DNA of 64,000 nt from contig NZ_SLVM01000010.1 of NCBI RefSeq assembly GCF_004339675.1, positions 1-64,000 on the forward strand. The letters run 5' to 3'. A model generated the notes under the pieces. That model saw only the letters and a program-made list of their open reading frames with translations. It made no database searches and was not told the DNA's origin. This document shows, piece after piece, positions 37,169 through 46,727 of this stretch (its first letter is position 1; every line of letters begins with the position of its first letter). Source of the stretch: Rhodovulum steppense (GTDB lineage Bacteria > Pseudomonadota > Alphaproteobacteria > Rhodobacterales > Rhodobacteraceae). Made by a program: the position numbers and the translations under genes.

Positions 37169-38308
37169 ATGAGGGTTTCAAGCCGCGGCGATGTCGATCC
37201 CTTCATCGTGATGGATGTGATGCAGGCCGCCGCCCGGGCCGAGGCCGCTGGTCGGCACATCATCCATATGGAGGTCGGCCAACCCGGCACGCCCGCCCCC
37301 GCCGCCGCGCGGGCTGCTTTGGCGCAGGCGATGGAGACGGGGCCGCTCGGCTATACCGTGGGCCTGGGCCTGCCCGCGCTGCGCGCCCGCATCGCGCGGC
37401 TTTACCGCGACTGGTATGGCGTCGATCTGAACCCCGAGCGGGTGGTGATCACGCCGGGCTCGTCGGGCGGCTTCACGCTGGCCTTCACCGCGCTGTTCGA
37501 CGTGGGCGCGCGGGTCGGCATCGGCGCGCCGGGCTATCCGTCCTACAAGGCGATCCTTCAGGCGCTGGGGCTGCAAACCGTGATGATCGGCACCGAGGCG
37601 CAGCACCGGTTCCAGCCGGTGCCCGCGGATCTGCCCGCCGATCTGGACGGGCTTCTGGTCGCCTCGCCCGCCAACCCGACGGGCACGATGCTGGACCGCG
37701 ATGCGCTGGCGGCGCTGATCGGGGCCTGTGCGGATCGGGGTGCTGCCTTCATCTCGGACGAGATCTATCACGGCATCGAGTATGAGCGGAAGGCGGTCAC
37801 GGCGCTGGAGATCACCGATCAGACCTATGTCATCAACTCGTTCTCCAAGTATTTCTCGATGACCGGCTGGCGCGTCGGCTGGATGGTGGTGCCCGAGGAT
37901 CACATCCGCCGGATCGAGCGTCTGGTGCAGAACCTGTTCATCTGCGCCCCCCATGCCAGCCAGGTGGTCGCGCTGGCCGCCCTCGATTGCACCGACGAGT
38001 TGCAGGCCAACATGGCGGTTTACCGCCGGAACCGCGCGCTGATGATGGAGGGGCTGCCCAAGGCGGGCTTCACCAGGATCGCGCCACCCGACGGGGCGTT
38101 CTACGTCTATGCGGATGTCTCGGACCTGACCGACGACAGCCGCGCCTTTGCCGCCGAGATCCTGGAAAAGGCCGGGGTTGCGGTCACGCCGGGGCTGGAT
38201 TTCGATCCCCTGCGCGGCGCGGGCACGCTGCGCTTTTCCTATGCGCGCTCGACCGCGGATATCGAGGAAGGACTTGCGCGCCTTTCCCGCTTCATGGCGG
38301 CGCGCTGA
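37169..38308 (+). CDS. Class I/II PLP aminotransferase
   Basis: A 379-residue fold-type I aminotransferase. It has VGQPGTPAP, GYTVGLGLPALR, the SPANPTGTML asparagine, SDEIYHGIEY and the PLP lysine in NSFSKYFSMTGWRVG. The arginine of the terminal LRFSYARS binds the substrate carboxylate. The subgroup resembles aspartate/other aminotransferases; the amino donor is not clear. It is divergent from the M48 gene and overlaps none, with rarD starting at the next base after its stop. Confidence 0.85.
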   Translation: MRVSSRGDVDPFIVMDVMQAAARAEAAGRHIIHMEVGQPGTPAPAAARAALAQAMETGPLGYTVGLGLPALRARIARLYRDWYGVDLNPERVVITPGSSGGFTLAFTALFDVGARVGIGAPGYPSYKAILQALGLQTVMIGTEAQHRFQPVPADLPADLDGLLVASPANPTGTMLDRDALAALIGACADRGAAFISDEIYHGIEYERKAVTALEITDQTYVINSFSKYFSMTGWRVGWMVVPEDHIRRIERLVQNLFICAPHASQVVALAALDCTDELQANMAVYRRNRALMMEGLPKAGFTRIAPPDGAFYVYADVSDLTDDSRAFAAEILEKAGVAVTPGLDFDPLRGAGTLRFSYARSTADIEEGLARLSRFMAAR

Positions 38309-39250
38309 GTGGAGGAGGCGCGCAAGGGCGTTCTAGCGATGGTCGCGGCCTGCGTGATCTGGGGCCTGTCCTCGATGTATTACAAGCTGCTGGCCCATGT
38401 CCCGCCCGAGGAGGTGCTGGGCCATCGCACGCTCTGGTCGCTGGTCTTCTTCGGGTTGGTGCTGGCGGGGCAGGGGCGGCTTGCGGAAATCGGGGCGCTG
38501 ATGGCGCGGCCGCGCGCGCTGGCGCTGGTGGCGCTGGCGGCGCTGATGATCTCGGCCAACTGGTTCCTGTTCATCTACTCGATCCAGATCGGCCATGCGG
38601 TCGAGGCGTCGCTTGGCTATTACATCTTCCCGCTGGTTGCCGTGGCGCTGGGCTTCCTGTTCCTGGGCGAGCGTCATTCCGCCCCGAAATGGGTGGCCGT
38701 CGGGCTGGCCTGCGTCGCGGTCACCGGGCTGACCTGGGGGCTTGGGGTCGCGCCCTGGGTCTCGCTGGCGCTGGCGGGCACGTTCGGGATCTACGGGCTG
38801 GTCAAGCGCGGCGTGGCGGCGGGGCCGGTGGTGTCCGTCACCGCCGAGGTGGTGCTGCTGGCGCCGCTGGCGCTGGTCTGGCTCTGGGGGGTGCATGCGC
38901 AGGGCTGGACCGGACTGACCGGCCGCCACCTGGCCACCTTCGGCCATGACCTGTCCGACAGCCTGCTGCTGATGCTGGCAGGCCCCCTGACCGCGACGCC
39001 GCTGATCCTGTTCTCCTATGCCGCGCGGCGGGTCAGCTATGCCACGGTGGGGTTGGTGCAATACATCAATCCCACACTGCAATTCCTTGTCGCAACGCTG
39101 GTTTTCCGCGAAGCGTTCACGCCGTGGCACGCCATGGCCTTCGGGCTGATCTGGGCGGCGCTGGCGCTTTACTCGGCCGAAAGCCTGCGCGGCGAAAGGG
39201 CGGCGCGCAGGGCCTCCATCAGGTCGGGCACGTCGGATACGACGCCGTAA
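38309..39250 (+). CDS. rarD: RarD-type EamA transporter
   Basis: A 313-residue inner-membrane protein with ten predicted helices in two EamA repeats. It opens with GVLAMVAACVIWGLSSMYYK and has the RarD features HVPPEEVLGHRTLWSL and the late YINPTLQFLVATLVF. RarD proteins are permeases of unclear substrate, linked in E. coli to chloramphenicol sensitivity. The GTG start at 38309 directly abuts the aminotransferase stop. The last 27 codons overlap the convergent LOG gene. The extended Arg-rich tail after ALYSAESLRG is unusual. Confidence 0.85.
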   Translation: MEEARKGVLAMVAACVIWGLSSMYYKLLAHVPPEEVLGHRTLWSLVFFGLVLAGQGRLAEIGALMARPRALALVALAALMISANWFLFIYSIQIGHAVEASLGYYIFPLVAVALGFLFLGERHSAPKWVAVGLACVAVTGLTWGLGVAPWVSLALAGTFGIYGLVKRGVAAGPVVSVTAEVVLLAPLALVWLWGVHAQGWTGLTGRHLATFGHDLSDSLLLMLAGPLTATPLILFSYAARRVSYATVGLVQYINPTLQFLVATLVFREAFTPWHAMAFGLIWAALALYSAESLRGERAARRASIRSGTSDTTP

Positions 39251-39747
39251 TAGTCGCGCAGGCTGGGCTCGGCAAAGCCCTCGGCGATGAAATGGTCGAT
39301 GAGCCGGGTCAGCGGCGTCCAGAAGCCGTCGGTCGAGAGCAGGAAGATCGGTTTCGCATGCAGGCCCAGCTGCCGCCAGGTCAGCACCTCGAAGAACTCG
39401 TCCAGCGAGCCCGCGCCGCCGGGCAGCACCACGATCGCGTCCGAGTTCATGAACATGACCTTCTTGCGCTCATGCATGTTCTCGGTGACGATGAAGGTGG
39501 TCAGGTCGCGCTTGCCCACCTCGCGGTCGAACAGATGCACCGGGATCACGCCAAAGGTCTGCCCGCCCGCGATCTGCGCGCTGCGCGCGACGCGCCCCAT
39601 CAGCCCCACATCGCCCGCGCCATAGACCAGCCGCCAGCCTGCCTCGGCCAGGGCCCGCCCGAAGGTTTCGGCCGCGGCGGCATGGGCCGGATCGCGCCCG
39701 TCGCGCGAGCCGCAGAAGACGCAGATCGAAGGGGGCTTCTGGGTCAT
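39169..39747 (-). CDS. LOG-family protein (lysine decarboxylase-like fold)
   Basis: A 192-residue protein of the LOG family, with CVFCGSRDGRDP, YGAGDVGLMG and the nucleotide-phosphoribohydrolase motif PGGAGSLDEFFE. Family members release cytokinin bases or other nucleobases from nucleoside monophosphates; they are often mislabelled lysine decarboxylase. The ATG at 39747 gives MTQKPPSICVFCGS. Its 3' end overlaps rarD by 82 bases on the opposite strand. Its start is 91 bases from the divergent LysM gene. Confidence 0.87.
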   Translation of the reverse strand: MTQKPPSICVFCGSRDGRDPAHAAAAETFGRALAEAGWRLVYGAGDVGLMGRVARSAQIAGGQTFGVIPVHLFDREVGKRDLTTFIVTENMHERKKVMFMNSDAIVVLPGGAGSLDEFFEVLTWRQLGLHAKPIFLLSTDGFWTPLTRLIDHFIAEGFAEPSLRDYYGVVSDVPDLMEALRAALSPRRLSAE

Positions 39748-39838
39748 GGGCAGGCCCTTGTCATGGGATTTCTGGACCCGTGATAACGGGGTTGCTATGG
39801 TCCGGCAAGCGCGGGCGCAGCGCCATGGAGGCCGGGCG

Positions 39839-40957
39839 ATGTCGGATGGCAAGCGGAAACTGGGTCCATTGGCCTGGACCCTGATCGTGGGCGAGATCGT
39901 GATCGTGCTCATGGTGTTGAACTGGTTTCTCAGCCGGGACAAGGACGCCCCGGCGCCCGCGCCCGCGGTCACCGGGCAATCGGCCGTGGATGCCCCCGCG
40001 CCCGCCGAGGCGCAGGCCGAGGCCGAGATACCCGCGCCGCCCGCTTTCGACGTGGTGCGCGTCGATCCGGCGGGCAATGCGCTGATCGCGGGGCGGGCCG
40101 AACCGGGCAGCGCGGTGGTGCTGCTGGTCGAGGGCGACGAGGTGGCGCGGGCCGAGGCGGACGGCGACGGCGCGTTCAGCCTGTTCGCGGATCTGCCGCC
40201 CGCCGACGCGCCGCGCGCGCTGTCGCTGCGGATGGAGCTTGCCGACGGGCGCACCATCGCGTCGGGCGCGACGGTGTTTCTGGCGCCAACATCCCCGCCC
40301 GTGCCCGGGCCAGCCGAAAGCGCCGCCGAACCGCCCGCGCCAGAGCCGCCCGCCGCGGAACTGGCCGAGGTGCCGTCCCCCGCCGTGCCCGAACCCGCCC
40401 CGCACCGCGCGCCCGAAATCCTGCTGTCGGATGCGGGCGGGGTGCGGGTGCTTCAGGCACCCGAAGGCGATCTGCCGCCTGGCCGGGCAGGGGTGCTGAT
40501 CGAGGCCATCGCCTATGAGGCGGATGGCGCCGTGGCGCTGTCGGGGCGCGGTCAGGCCGGGGGCGCGCTGCGGCTTTACCTGGACAATGCCGCCATCGCC
40601 GGGGGGCTGATCGACGCCTCGGGCCGCTGGGCGCAGCGGCTCGACGCGGTGGCGCCGGGGCTTTACATGCTGCGCGCCGACCTCTTGAACCCCGATGGCA
40701 GCGTCTCGGCGCGGTTCGAGACGCCGTTCCGGCGCGAGCCGCCCGAGGAAATCGCCGCCCGTGCGTCCGTAGCCGCCTCCGGCGGACAGGCCGAGGCGCG
40801 GGTCATCACCGTGCAGCCGGGCTTTACCCTCTGGGGCATCGCGGACCGGACCTATGGCAGCGGGTTCCAATACGTCAAGATCTTCAGCGCCAACCGCGCC
40901 CAGATCCGCGATCCCGACCTGATCTATCCCGGCCAGGTCTTCGCCCTGCCCGAGTAA
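39839..40957 (+). CDS. LysM-domain membrane-anchored protein
   Basis: A 372-residue protein. One transmembrane anchor (about 10-30, WTLIVGEIVIVLMVLNWF) is followed by a Pro/Ala-rich linker, Ig-like beta segments (about 70-130 and 220-290) and a C-terminal LysM domain (about 320-372, FTLWGIADRTYGSG...IYPGQVFALPE). LysM binds peptidoglycan, so this probably spans inner membrane to cell wall. This layout is common in Rhodobacterales, where it is annotated as a LysM peptidoglycan-binding protein. It precedes the ABC exporter gene by 80 bases. Confidence 0.8.
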   Translation: MSDGKRKLGPLAWTLIVGEIVIVLMVLNWFLSRDKDAPAPAPAVTGQSAVDAPAPAEAQAEAEIPAPPAFDVVRVDPAGNALIAGRAEPGSAVVLLVEGDEVARAEADGDGAFSLFADLPPADAPRALSLRMELADGRTIASGATVFLAPTSPPVPGPAESAAEPPAPEPPAAELAEVPSPAVPEPAPHRAPEILLSDAGGVRVLQAPEGDLPPGRAGVLIEAIAYEADGAVALSGRGQAGGALRLYLDNAAIAGGLIDASGRWAQRLDAVAPGLYMLRADLLNPDGSVSARFETPFRREPPEEIAARASVAASGGQAEARVITVQPGFTLWGIADRTYGSGFQYVKIFSANRAQIRDPDLIYPGQVFALPE

Positions 40958-41037
40958 AAGGCACATGTGACTGCGTCACTGGCCTTTCCCCCTTGCGCAG
41001 ATTAGGTTGGGAAGCCTGACCCAACCGGACCTTGCCC

Positions 41038-42879
41038 ATGCGCCGCGGACGCCGCCCCACCACTGCCGATTTCTCCACCGTCGACCGCGGGCAGGGGCTG
41101 CGCACGATCCGCAAGGTCGCGCCCTATCTCTGGCCCGAGGGGCAGGGCTGGGCAAAGCGGCGCGTGGTTCTGGCCATGCTGGCGCTGGTGCTGGCCAAGG
41201 TGATCGCGGTGGTGACGCCCTTCTTCTACAAGGCCGCCGTCGACAGCCTGACCGGCGAGGGCGCGCCCGAGGCGATGCTGATGGCGGTGGGCGCGGTGGG
41301 GCTGACCGTCGCCTATGGCATGGCGCGGCTGATGAATACCGGCTTCCAGCAATTGCGCGATGCGATCTTTGCCCGGGTGGGGCAGCGCGCGCTGCGCCGG
41401 ATCGCGCTGGAAACCTTTACCCATATCCACCGGCTGTCCTTGCGCTACCACATCACCCGCAAGACCGGCGGGCTGTCGCGCATCATCGAGCGCGGCGTCA
41501 AGGGCGTGGATTTCCTGCTGCGCTTCCTGCTGTTCTCGATCGGCCCGCTGGTGATCGAACTGGCGCTGGTGGGGGTCATCTTCTACGTCGCCTTCGATGT
41601 CTGGTATCTGGCGGTCGTGGCGGTCACCATCGCGGCCTATGTCAAGTTCACCTTCGCCGTGACCGAATGGCGGCTGAAGATCCGCAAGAAGATGAACGAC
41701 CAGGACACCGACGCCAACCAAAAGGCGATCGACAGCCTGCTGAATTTCGAGACCGTCAAGTATTTCGGCGCCGAGACCCGCGAGGCCGAGCGTTACGACC
41801 GCGCCATGGCGGGCTACGAGGATGCCGCGATCAAGACCTCGATCTCGCTGGCCGTGCTGAATTTCGGCCAGGCGCTGCTGATCACCGGGGGGTTGATCGC
41901 GGTGATGGTGATGGCGGCGATGGGCGTGCAGGCGGGCAAGCTGACCGTGGGCGATTTCGTCATGGTCAACGCCTACATGATCCAGATCACCATGCCCTTG
42001 AACTTCCTCGGCACGGTCTATCGCGAGATCCGCCAGAGCCTTGTTGACATGGGCGAGATGTTCGCCCTGCTGGAACAGCCCGCCGAAGTGCTGGACAAGC
42101 CCGGCGCGCCCGCGCTGGCGGTGACGGGCGGCGCGGTCTCGTTCCGCGATGTCCGCTTCGGCTATGACCCGGATCGGCCGATCCTCAAGGGCGTGACGAT
42201 CGAGGTGCCCGCCGGGCGCAAGGTCGCCATTGTCGGGCCGTCCGGGGCGGGCAAGTCCACGATCGGGCGGCTTCTGTTCCGGTTCTACGACGTCACGGGC
42301 GGGGCGGTGCTGATCGACGGGCAGGATCTGCGCGATGTCACGCAGGACAGCCTGCATGCACAGATCGGCGTGGTGCCGCAGGACACGGTGCTGTTCAACG
42401 ACACGATCTATTACAACATCGCCTATGGCCGCCCCGAGGCGAGCCGCGCCGAGATCGAGGCCGCCGCGCGCGCCGCGCAGATCCACGACTTCGTCGCGGG
42501 CCTGCCCAAGGGCTACGAGACGATGGTGGGCGAGCGCGGGCTGAAGCTGTCGGGCGGCGAGAAGCAGCGCGTGGGGATCGCGCGTACCCTGTTGAAAAAC
42601 CCGCCGATTCTGCTGCTGGACGAGGCGACCTCGGCCCTGGACAGCGAGACCGAGGCGGACATCCAGACCCAGCTCAAGGCGATGGGCGAGGGGCGCACGG
42701 TCATCGCCATCGCGCATCGGCTGTCCACCATCGTCGATGCCGACGAGATCGTGGTGCTGGAGGATGGCGTGGTCGTCGAGCGCGGCACCCATGAGGGGCT
42801 GGTCGCCCGGGCCGGGCGCTATGCTGCGATGTGGCAACGCCAGCAGGCGGGCGAGGACGAGGACGTGGAGGCGGCCTGA
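41038..42879 (+). CDS. Atm1/HMT1-type ABC exporter
   Basis: A 613-residue fused ABC exporter. Six transmembrane helices span about 30-330. The ATPase domain has Walker [10 protein letters not shown], signature [20 protein letters not shown], Walker [14 protein letters not shown] and the H-loop IAHRLST. The membrane domain carries the Atm1 signature [19 protein letters not shown]. Alphaproteobacterial Atm1 proteins export glutathione-linked metal or sulfur species and relate to Fe-S and heavy-metal homeostasis. The ATG at 41038 was preferred over a TTG six bases upstream. It is followed by an 11-base tandem repeat. Confidence 0.88.
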   Translation: MRRGRRPTTADFSTVDRGQGLRTIRKVAPYLWPEGQGWAKRRVVLAMLALVLAKVIAVVTPFFYKAAVDSLTGEGAPEAMLMAVGAVGLTVAYGMARLMNTGFQQLRDAIFARVGQRALRRIALETFTHIHRLSLRYHITRKTGGLSRIIERGVKGVDFLLRFLLFSIGPLVIELALVGVIFYVAFDVWYLAVVAVTIAAYVKFTFAVTEWRLKIRKKMNDQDTDANQKAIDSLLNFETVKYFGAETREAERYDRAMAGYEDAAIKTSISLAVLNFGQALLITGGLIAVMVMAAMGVQAGKLTVGDFVMVNAYMIQITMPLNFLGTVYREIRQSLVDMGEMFALLEQPAEVLDKPGAPALAVTGGAVSFRDVRFGYDPDRPILKGVTIEVPAGRKVAIVGPSGAGKSTIGRLLFRFYDVTGGAVLIDGQDLRDVTQDSLHAQIGVVPQDTVLFNDTIYYNIAYGRPEASRAEIEAAARAAQIHDFVAGLPKGYETMVGERGLKLSGGEKQRVGIARTLLKNPPILLLDEATSALDSETEADIQTQLKAMGEGRTVIAIAHRLSTIVDADEIVVLEDGVVVERGTHEGLVARAGRYAAMWQRQQAGEDEDVEAA

Positions 42880-42894
42880 GGCGCGATTTCCGCT

Positions 42895-42933
42895 ATATGA
42901 ATTCCATATGATTTCCATATGAATTCCATATGA
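42895..42933. repeat. 11-base AT-rich tandem repeat
   Basis: Three and a half copies of ATATGAATTCC (one with ATTTCC) lie in tandem, starting 15 bases after the exporter stop. It is about 70% A+T in an otherwise about 68% G+C region. The period is close to one DNA turn, so the A/T tracts are in phase. A short GCCTG-TTTTT-CAGGC stem-loop (42942-42956) follows. The remaining gap to 43169 is GC-rich with no recognisable gene. Confidence 0.8.
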
Positions 42934-43169
42934 CTTTTTCTGCCTGTTTTTCAGGCGCGCGCGCGATGCGTTCGGGCATCGGCGCAGTCGCGCGGGCCGT
43001 GCGCGGCGCGGGGATGCAGCGGCACCAGGCCGGGGAGGCGGCGCGGGGATCGTGCCGCGTCGCGGTGGCCGAGCCCGGACGCGCCCGAGCGGGTGAAGGC
43101 GGGGCGCCCCCGGACGCGGCTACCAGGGCCATATGGCGAGCGGCGCCAGCGGGCGGCCGGTGACGCCGC

Positions 43170-46100
43170 TCACTCCGCCGCGCGAAGCGGCCGTTCGGGG
43201 TCGGTGCTCTGGACTTCCGGCTCGGGGCCGTCGGGGGGCAGGTCCGACCACAACAGTTGGGGCGAGCCGACGCCGCGGGCGGCGTGGTTCAGCGCCAGTT
43301 CGCGCGCGGCCTGGCTGTCGGGGCCGCCAAGTGCGGCGCGGAAGCGCCTGAACGAGCCGTAGACTCCGGCCCAGAACCATTCGCGGATCGCCAGCAGCGA
43401 GGGTGTGAAGACCAGCGTCAGCAGCGTCGCGATCCCCAGCCCGAAGACCACCGCGGTCGCAAGCTGTTTCCACCACAGCGCGGTCGGGCTGTCGACGGTA
43501 TAGCCGCCATTCACGAAATCGAAGCTGACCCCCAGCATCATCGACGACAGCCCCGCCATGGTCGTCACCGTGGTCAGCAGGACCGGGCGCAGGCGCATCT
43601 CGACGGTGCGCACGATGGCCTCGATCCGGGGCATGTAACGGGAATATTCCTGGTAGGTGTCGATCAGCACGATGTTGTTGTTCACCACGATGCCCGCCAG
43701 CGCCACGATGCCGGTGCCGGTCATGATGATCGAGAAGGGCTGGTTCATCACCAGCATCCCGATCAGGACGCCGGTGGTCGACAGCACCACCGCCAGCAGC
43801 ACCAGGACCGCGTTGTAGAAGCTGTTGAACTGCGCCAGCAGGATGATGAACATCAGCCCCAGCGCCGCGGCGAAGGCCTTGGACAGGAAGGCCGAGCTTT
43901 CCTGCTGGTCGGCCTGGTCGCCGGTCCATTCCCATGTCACATCCGCCGGAAGCGGGTTGGTGTTCAGCCATTCGGTCAGGGTCGCGATCCGTTCATTGGC
44001 ATTGATCGGGGCGCCTGCCTCGTTGGTCAGGCCGCTGGCCACCGCGGCCTTGACGTCGAAATAGCGCTTGCCGTCCACGCGGTTGATCCGGCCGAGTTTC
44101 TCCACCGGGGTCAGCGTGATGAAATTCGCAAGCGGGACCAGACCCTCGGAGGTGCGCAGCTTGAGCGTGTCGAGGGTGGACAGCAGCCGGTCCTGGTCGG
44201 GCAGGCGGACGCGGATCTCGATCTCCTCGTCGGAACTGGGCACGCGCATCGTGTCGAGCAGGATGCCGCGGGTGACAAGCTGGACCATCGCGCCGACGCT
44301 GGACGCGCTGGCGCCGAAGCGTCCGGCGGTTTCCACATCGACGTCGATCTGCCAGTCGATGCCGGGCAGGGGCAGCGTGTCCTCGATGTCGCGCAGCCCC
44401 TCGGTCGTCTCGAACCGGGCGATGGCCATCCGGGCGGCGGCGGTCAGGCTGTCCCAATCCTCGCCCATCAGGCGCAGATGGACGGGCTTGGGCGAGGACG
44501 GCCCCATCGCGAGGTCCAGGATCTCGGCGCGGATGCCCGGGATCGTGGCCAGCCCCTGCATGATGCGGTCCAGCACGCGGTTGCCGTCCAGTTCGGGCAT
44601 GTCGGCGCGGTCCTCCCAGGGGACCAGTTCGATCTGGATCTGGCCGACCGTGTCCAGCGGCGGGCTGGCGCCTGCGGTGTTCGAGTTCAGCCCGCCCTCG
44701 CCGGCGAAGGCGAAGGCGTTGCGCACGCCGCGTTCGGCCAGCACGACCGCCTCGGCCTGGCGCAACAGCGCGTCCTTCTCGTCGAGCGAAAGGTTGCCGC
44801 GGGCGCGGACATAGACGATGGCCTGTTCGGGTTCGCTCTCGACGAAGAACTCCACCCCGTTGTTATGCTTTCCGAAATAAAGGAACACGCCGATCACGAA
44901 GGCCATGACGGCGGCCACCGTGACGATCGGCATGACCGGATTGCCGACGATGGCCCGGGTCACATGGCCGAAGGCGGTGCGGCGATAGCCCGCGCGGACC
45001 GGCGCCCGGCGCGGCGTCTTCAGCGCGTTCACGCCGATCGAGCAGAGCACCAGCCCGGCCATGAACAGCGCCACGCCGGGCAGCGTGTCGGCAAGCCCCG
45101 AAGGCCCCGTCGAGGGCGCCGGGAAGGCGGGGTTCAGCATCCTGAGCGCCGCAAGGAAGGTCAGCGCAAGCGCGAAGGCCATCAGCCCGGCCCGCGCGGC
45201 CAGCGGCCAGGGACGGACGCGCGCGGTGATCCGCCACAGGATGCGCGAGAACCGCCCCGCGACGCCCCCCACCACCGGCAGGTAGACCAGCGCCACCATC
45301 AGGCTGGCCGACAGCACGAAGATCAGCGTGATCGGCAGCATCCCCATGAACTCGCCCGCCACGCCGGGCCAGAACAGCATCGGCAGGAAGGCGCAAAGCG
45401 TGGTCGCGGTGGAACTGACGATGGGCCAGAACATCCGCTTGGCGGCCTCGGAAAAGGCGGTCATCGGGCCGACCCCTTCCGAGATCCGGCGGTCGGCATT
45501 CTCGACCACGACGATGGCGCCATCGACCAGCATCCCCACCGCAAGGATCAGCCCGAACATCACGATATTGTTGATCGCGACGCCCAGGACGCCGAACAGC
45601 ACGAAGCACAGCAGGAACGAGGTCGGGATCGCGAAGCCCACCAGCAGCGCCGAGCGCGTGCCGAGAAAGGCCAGCACCACGATCATCACCAGCGCGATGG
45701 CGGTCAGCACCGAGCCTTCGAGCTGGCGCACCATCGAGTCGACCGTATGCGACTGGTCGTTCGAGGTGCCCACGGTCACCGCGTCGCGCAGATCCTCGGG
45801 CCAGGCGGCGCGTGCGGCTGCGACCTCGCGGCGGATCAGGTCGGCGGTGTCGATGATGTTGAAGCCCTTGCGCTTGACGATCTGCAACGCGACCGTCGGC
45901 TCGCCGTTGAAGCGCGCGGTCGAACTGCGATCCTCGAAGGTCAACCGGATCTCGGTCAGGTCGCCCAGCGTCACCACCCGGTTGCCGTTCACCTTGACGG
46001 GCAGCGCATAGATGTCCTGAACGCCCTCGAAGGAGGACGGGATCTTGACCGAGAACGTGCCCAGCGGGGCATCGACCTCGCCCGCGGCGATCAGGCGGTT

Positions 46101-46727
46101 GTTGTTGCGCACCACCTCGATCAGTTCGCCCGCGGTGACATTGTAGGATTCCAGCCGGAGCGGGTCGATGATGACCTCGACCATCTCGTCGCGATGGCCG
46201 CTCAGGACGACATCCAGCACCGGGTCGAGGCCCTGCAGCCGGTCCTGCAGGTCCTTGGCGACGCGCAGCAGCGTCCGTTCGGGCAGCGGCCCCGACAGGT
46301 TCACGATGATGATCGGGAATTCCGAGAAGTTGATCTCGGTGATCGCGTATTTCTCGTAGCCCTCGGGAAACTTGGCCTCGGCGGTGTTCATGCGGTCCCG
46401 CACGTCGGCGATGATCTTGGTCTTGTCCCAGCCGAACTCGAATTCCAGCGCGACCGCGGCGAACCCCTCGCGCGCCGTCGCCGTCATCTTGTCCAGCCCG
46501 TCCAGATCGGAAAGCTCGGTCTCCATCGGCTTGACCAGCAGCTTTTCGGCATCCTCGGCCGAAATGCCGGGGAAGGGGACCGAGATGAACAGGGCGGGGA
46601 TCTCGATATCCGGCTCGCCCTCCTTGGGCAGCCCGACATAGGCCATGGTGCCGGCCACGATCGACATGATGACGAAGGCCACGACCATCCGGGCGCGGCT
46701 GGCGGCCCAGTCGATGATCCCGGTCAT
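43170..46727 (-). CDS. RND-family efflux permease with extra membrane segments
   Basis: A 1185-residue inner-membrane proton antiporter. The N-terminal helix and periplasmic porter domain (VPFPGISAEDAEKLLVKPME) are typical. TM4 carries VGMLVDGAIVVVENADRR, with the proton-relay Asp402 and Gly in place of the second Asp. Between TM6 and TM7 there is an insertion of about 75 residues (about 503-575) with two more hydrophobic stretches. The second half is normal, ending in a polar tail. It follows its adaptor by an ATGA overlap. No outer-membrane channel gene is nearby. Substrates are unknown. Confidence 0.9.
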   Translation of the reverse strand: MTGIIDWAASRARMVVAFVIMSIVAGTMAYVGLPKEGEPDIEIPALFISVPFPGISAEDAEKLLVKPMETELSDLDGLDKMTATAREGFAAVALEFEFGWDKTKIIADVRDRMNTAEAKFPEGYEKYAITEINFSEFPIIIVNLSGPLPERTLLRVAKDLQDRLQGLDPVLDVVLSGHRDEMVEVIIDPLRLESYNVTAGELIEVVRNNNRLIAAGEVDAPLGTFSVKIPSSFEGVQDIYALPVKVNGNRVVTLGDLTEIRLTFEDRSSTARFNGEPTVALQIVKRKGFNIIDTADLIRREVAAARAAWPEDLRDAVTVGTSNDQSHTVDSMVRQLEGSVLTAIALVMIVVLAFLGTRSALLVGFAIPTSFLLCFVLFGVLGVAINNIVMFGLILAVGMLVDGAIVVVENADRRISEGVGPMTAFSEAAKRMFWPIVSSTATTLCAFLPMLFWPGVAGEFMGMLPITLIFVLSASLMVALVYLPVVGGVAGRFSRILWRITARVRPWPLAARAGLMAFALALTFLAALRMLNPAFPAPSTGPSGLADTLPGVALFMAGLVLCSIGVNALKTPRRAPVRAGYRRTAFGHVTRAIVGNPVMPIVTVAAVMAFVIGVFLYFGKHNNGVEFFVESEPEQAIVYVRARGNLSLDEKDALLRQAEAVVLAERGVRNAFAFAGEGGLNSNTAGASPPLDTVGQIQIELVPWEDRADMPELDGNRVLDRIMQGLATIPGIRAEILDLAMGPSSPKPVHLRLMGEDWDSLTAAARMAIARFETTEGLRDIEDTLPLPGIDWQIDVDVETAGRFGASASSVGAMVQLVTRGILLDTMRVPSSDEEIEIRVRLPDQDRLLSTLDTLKLRTSEGLVPLANFITLTPVEKLGRINRVDGKRYFDVKAAVASGLTNEAGAPINANERIATLTEWLNTNPLPADVTWEWTGDQADQQESSAFLSKAFAAALGLMFIILLAQFNSFYNAVLVLLAVVLSTTGVLIGMLVMNQPFSIIMTGTGIVALAGIVVNNNIVLIDTYQEYSRYMPRIEAIVRTVEMRLRPVLLTTVTTMAGLSSMMLGVSFDFVNGGYTVDSPTALWWKQLATAVVFGLGIATLLTLVFTPSLLAIREWFWAGVYGSFRRFRAALGGPDSQAARELALNHAARGVGSPQLLWSDLPPDGPEPEVQSTDPERPLRAAE

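Noticed and set aside
42930-43163. A 77-codon gene between the Atm1-like gene and the RND pump
   Set aside because: Composition is random Arg/Ala/Gly, there is no ribosome site and no recognisable domain.
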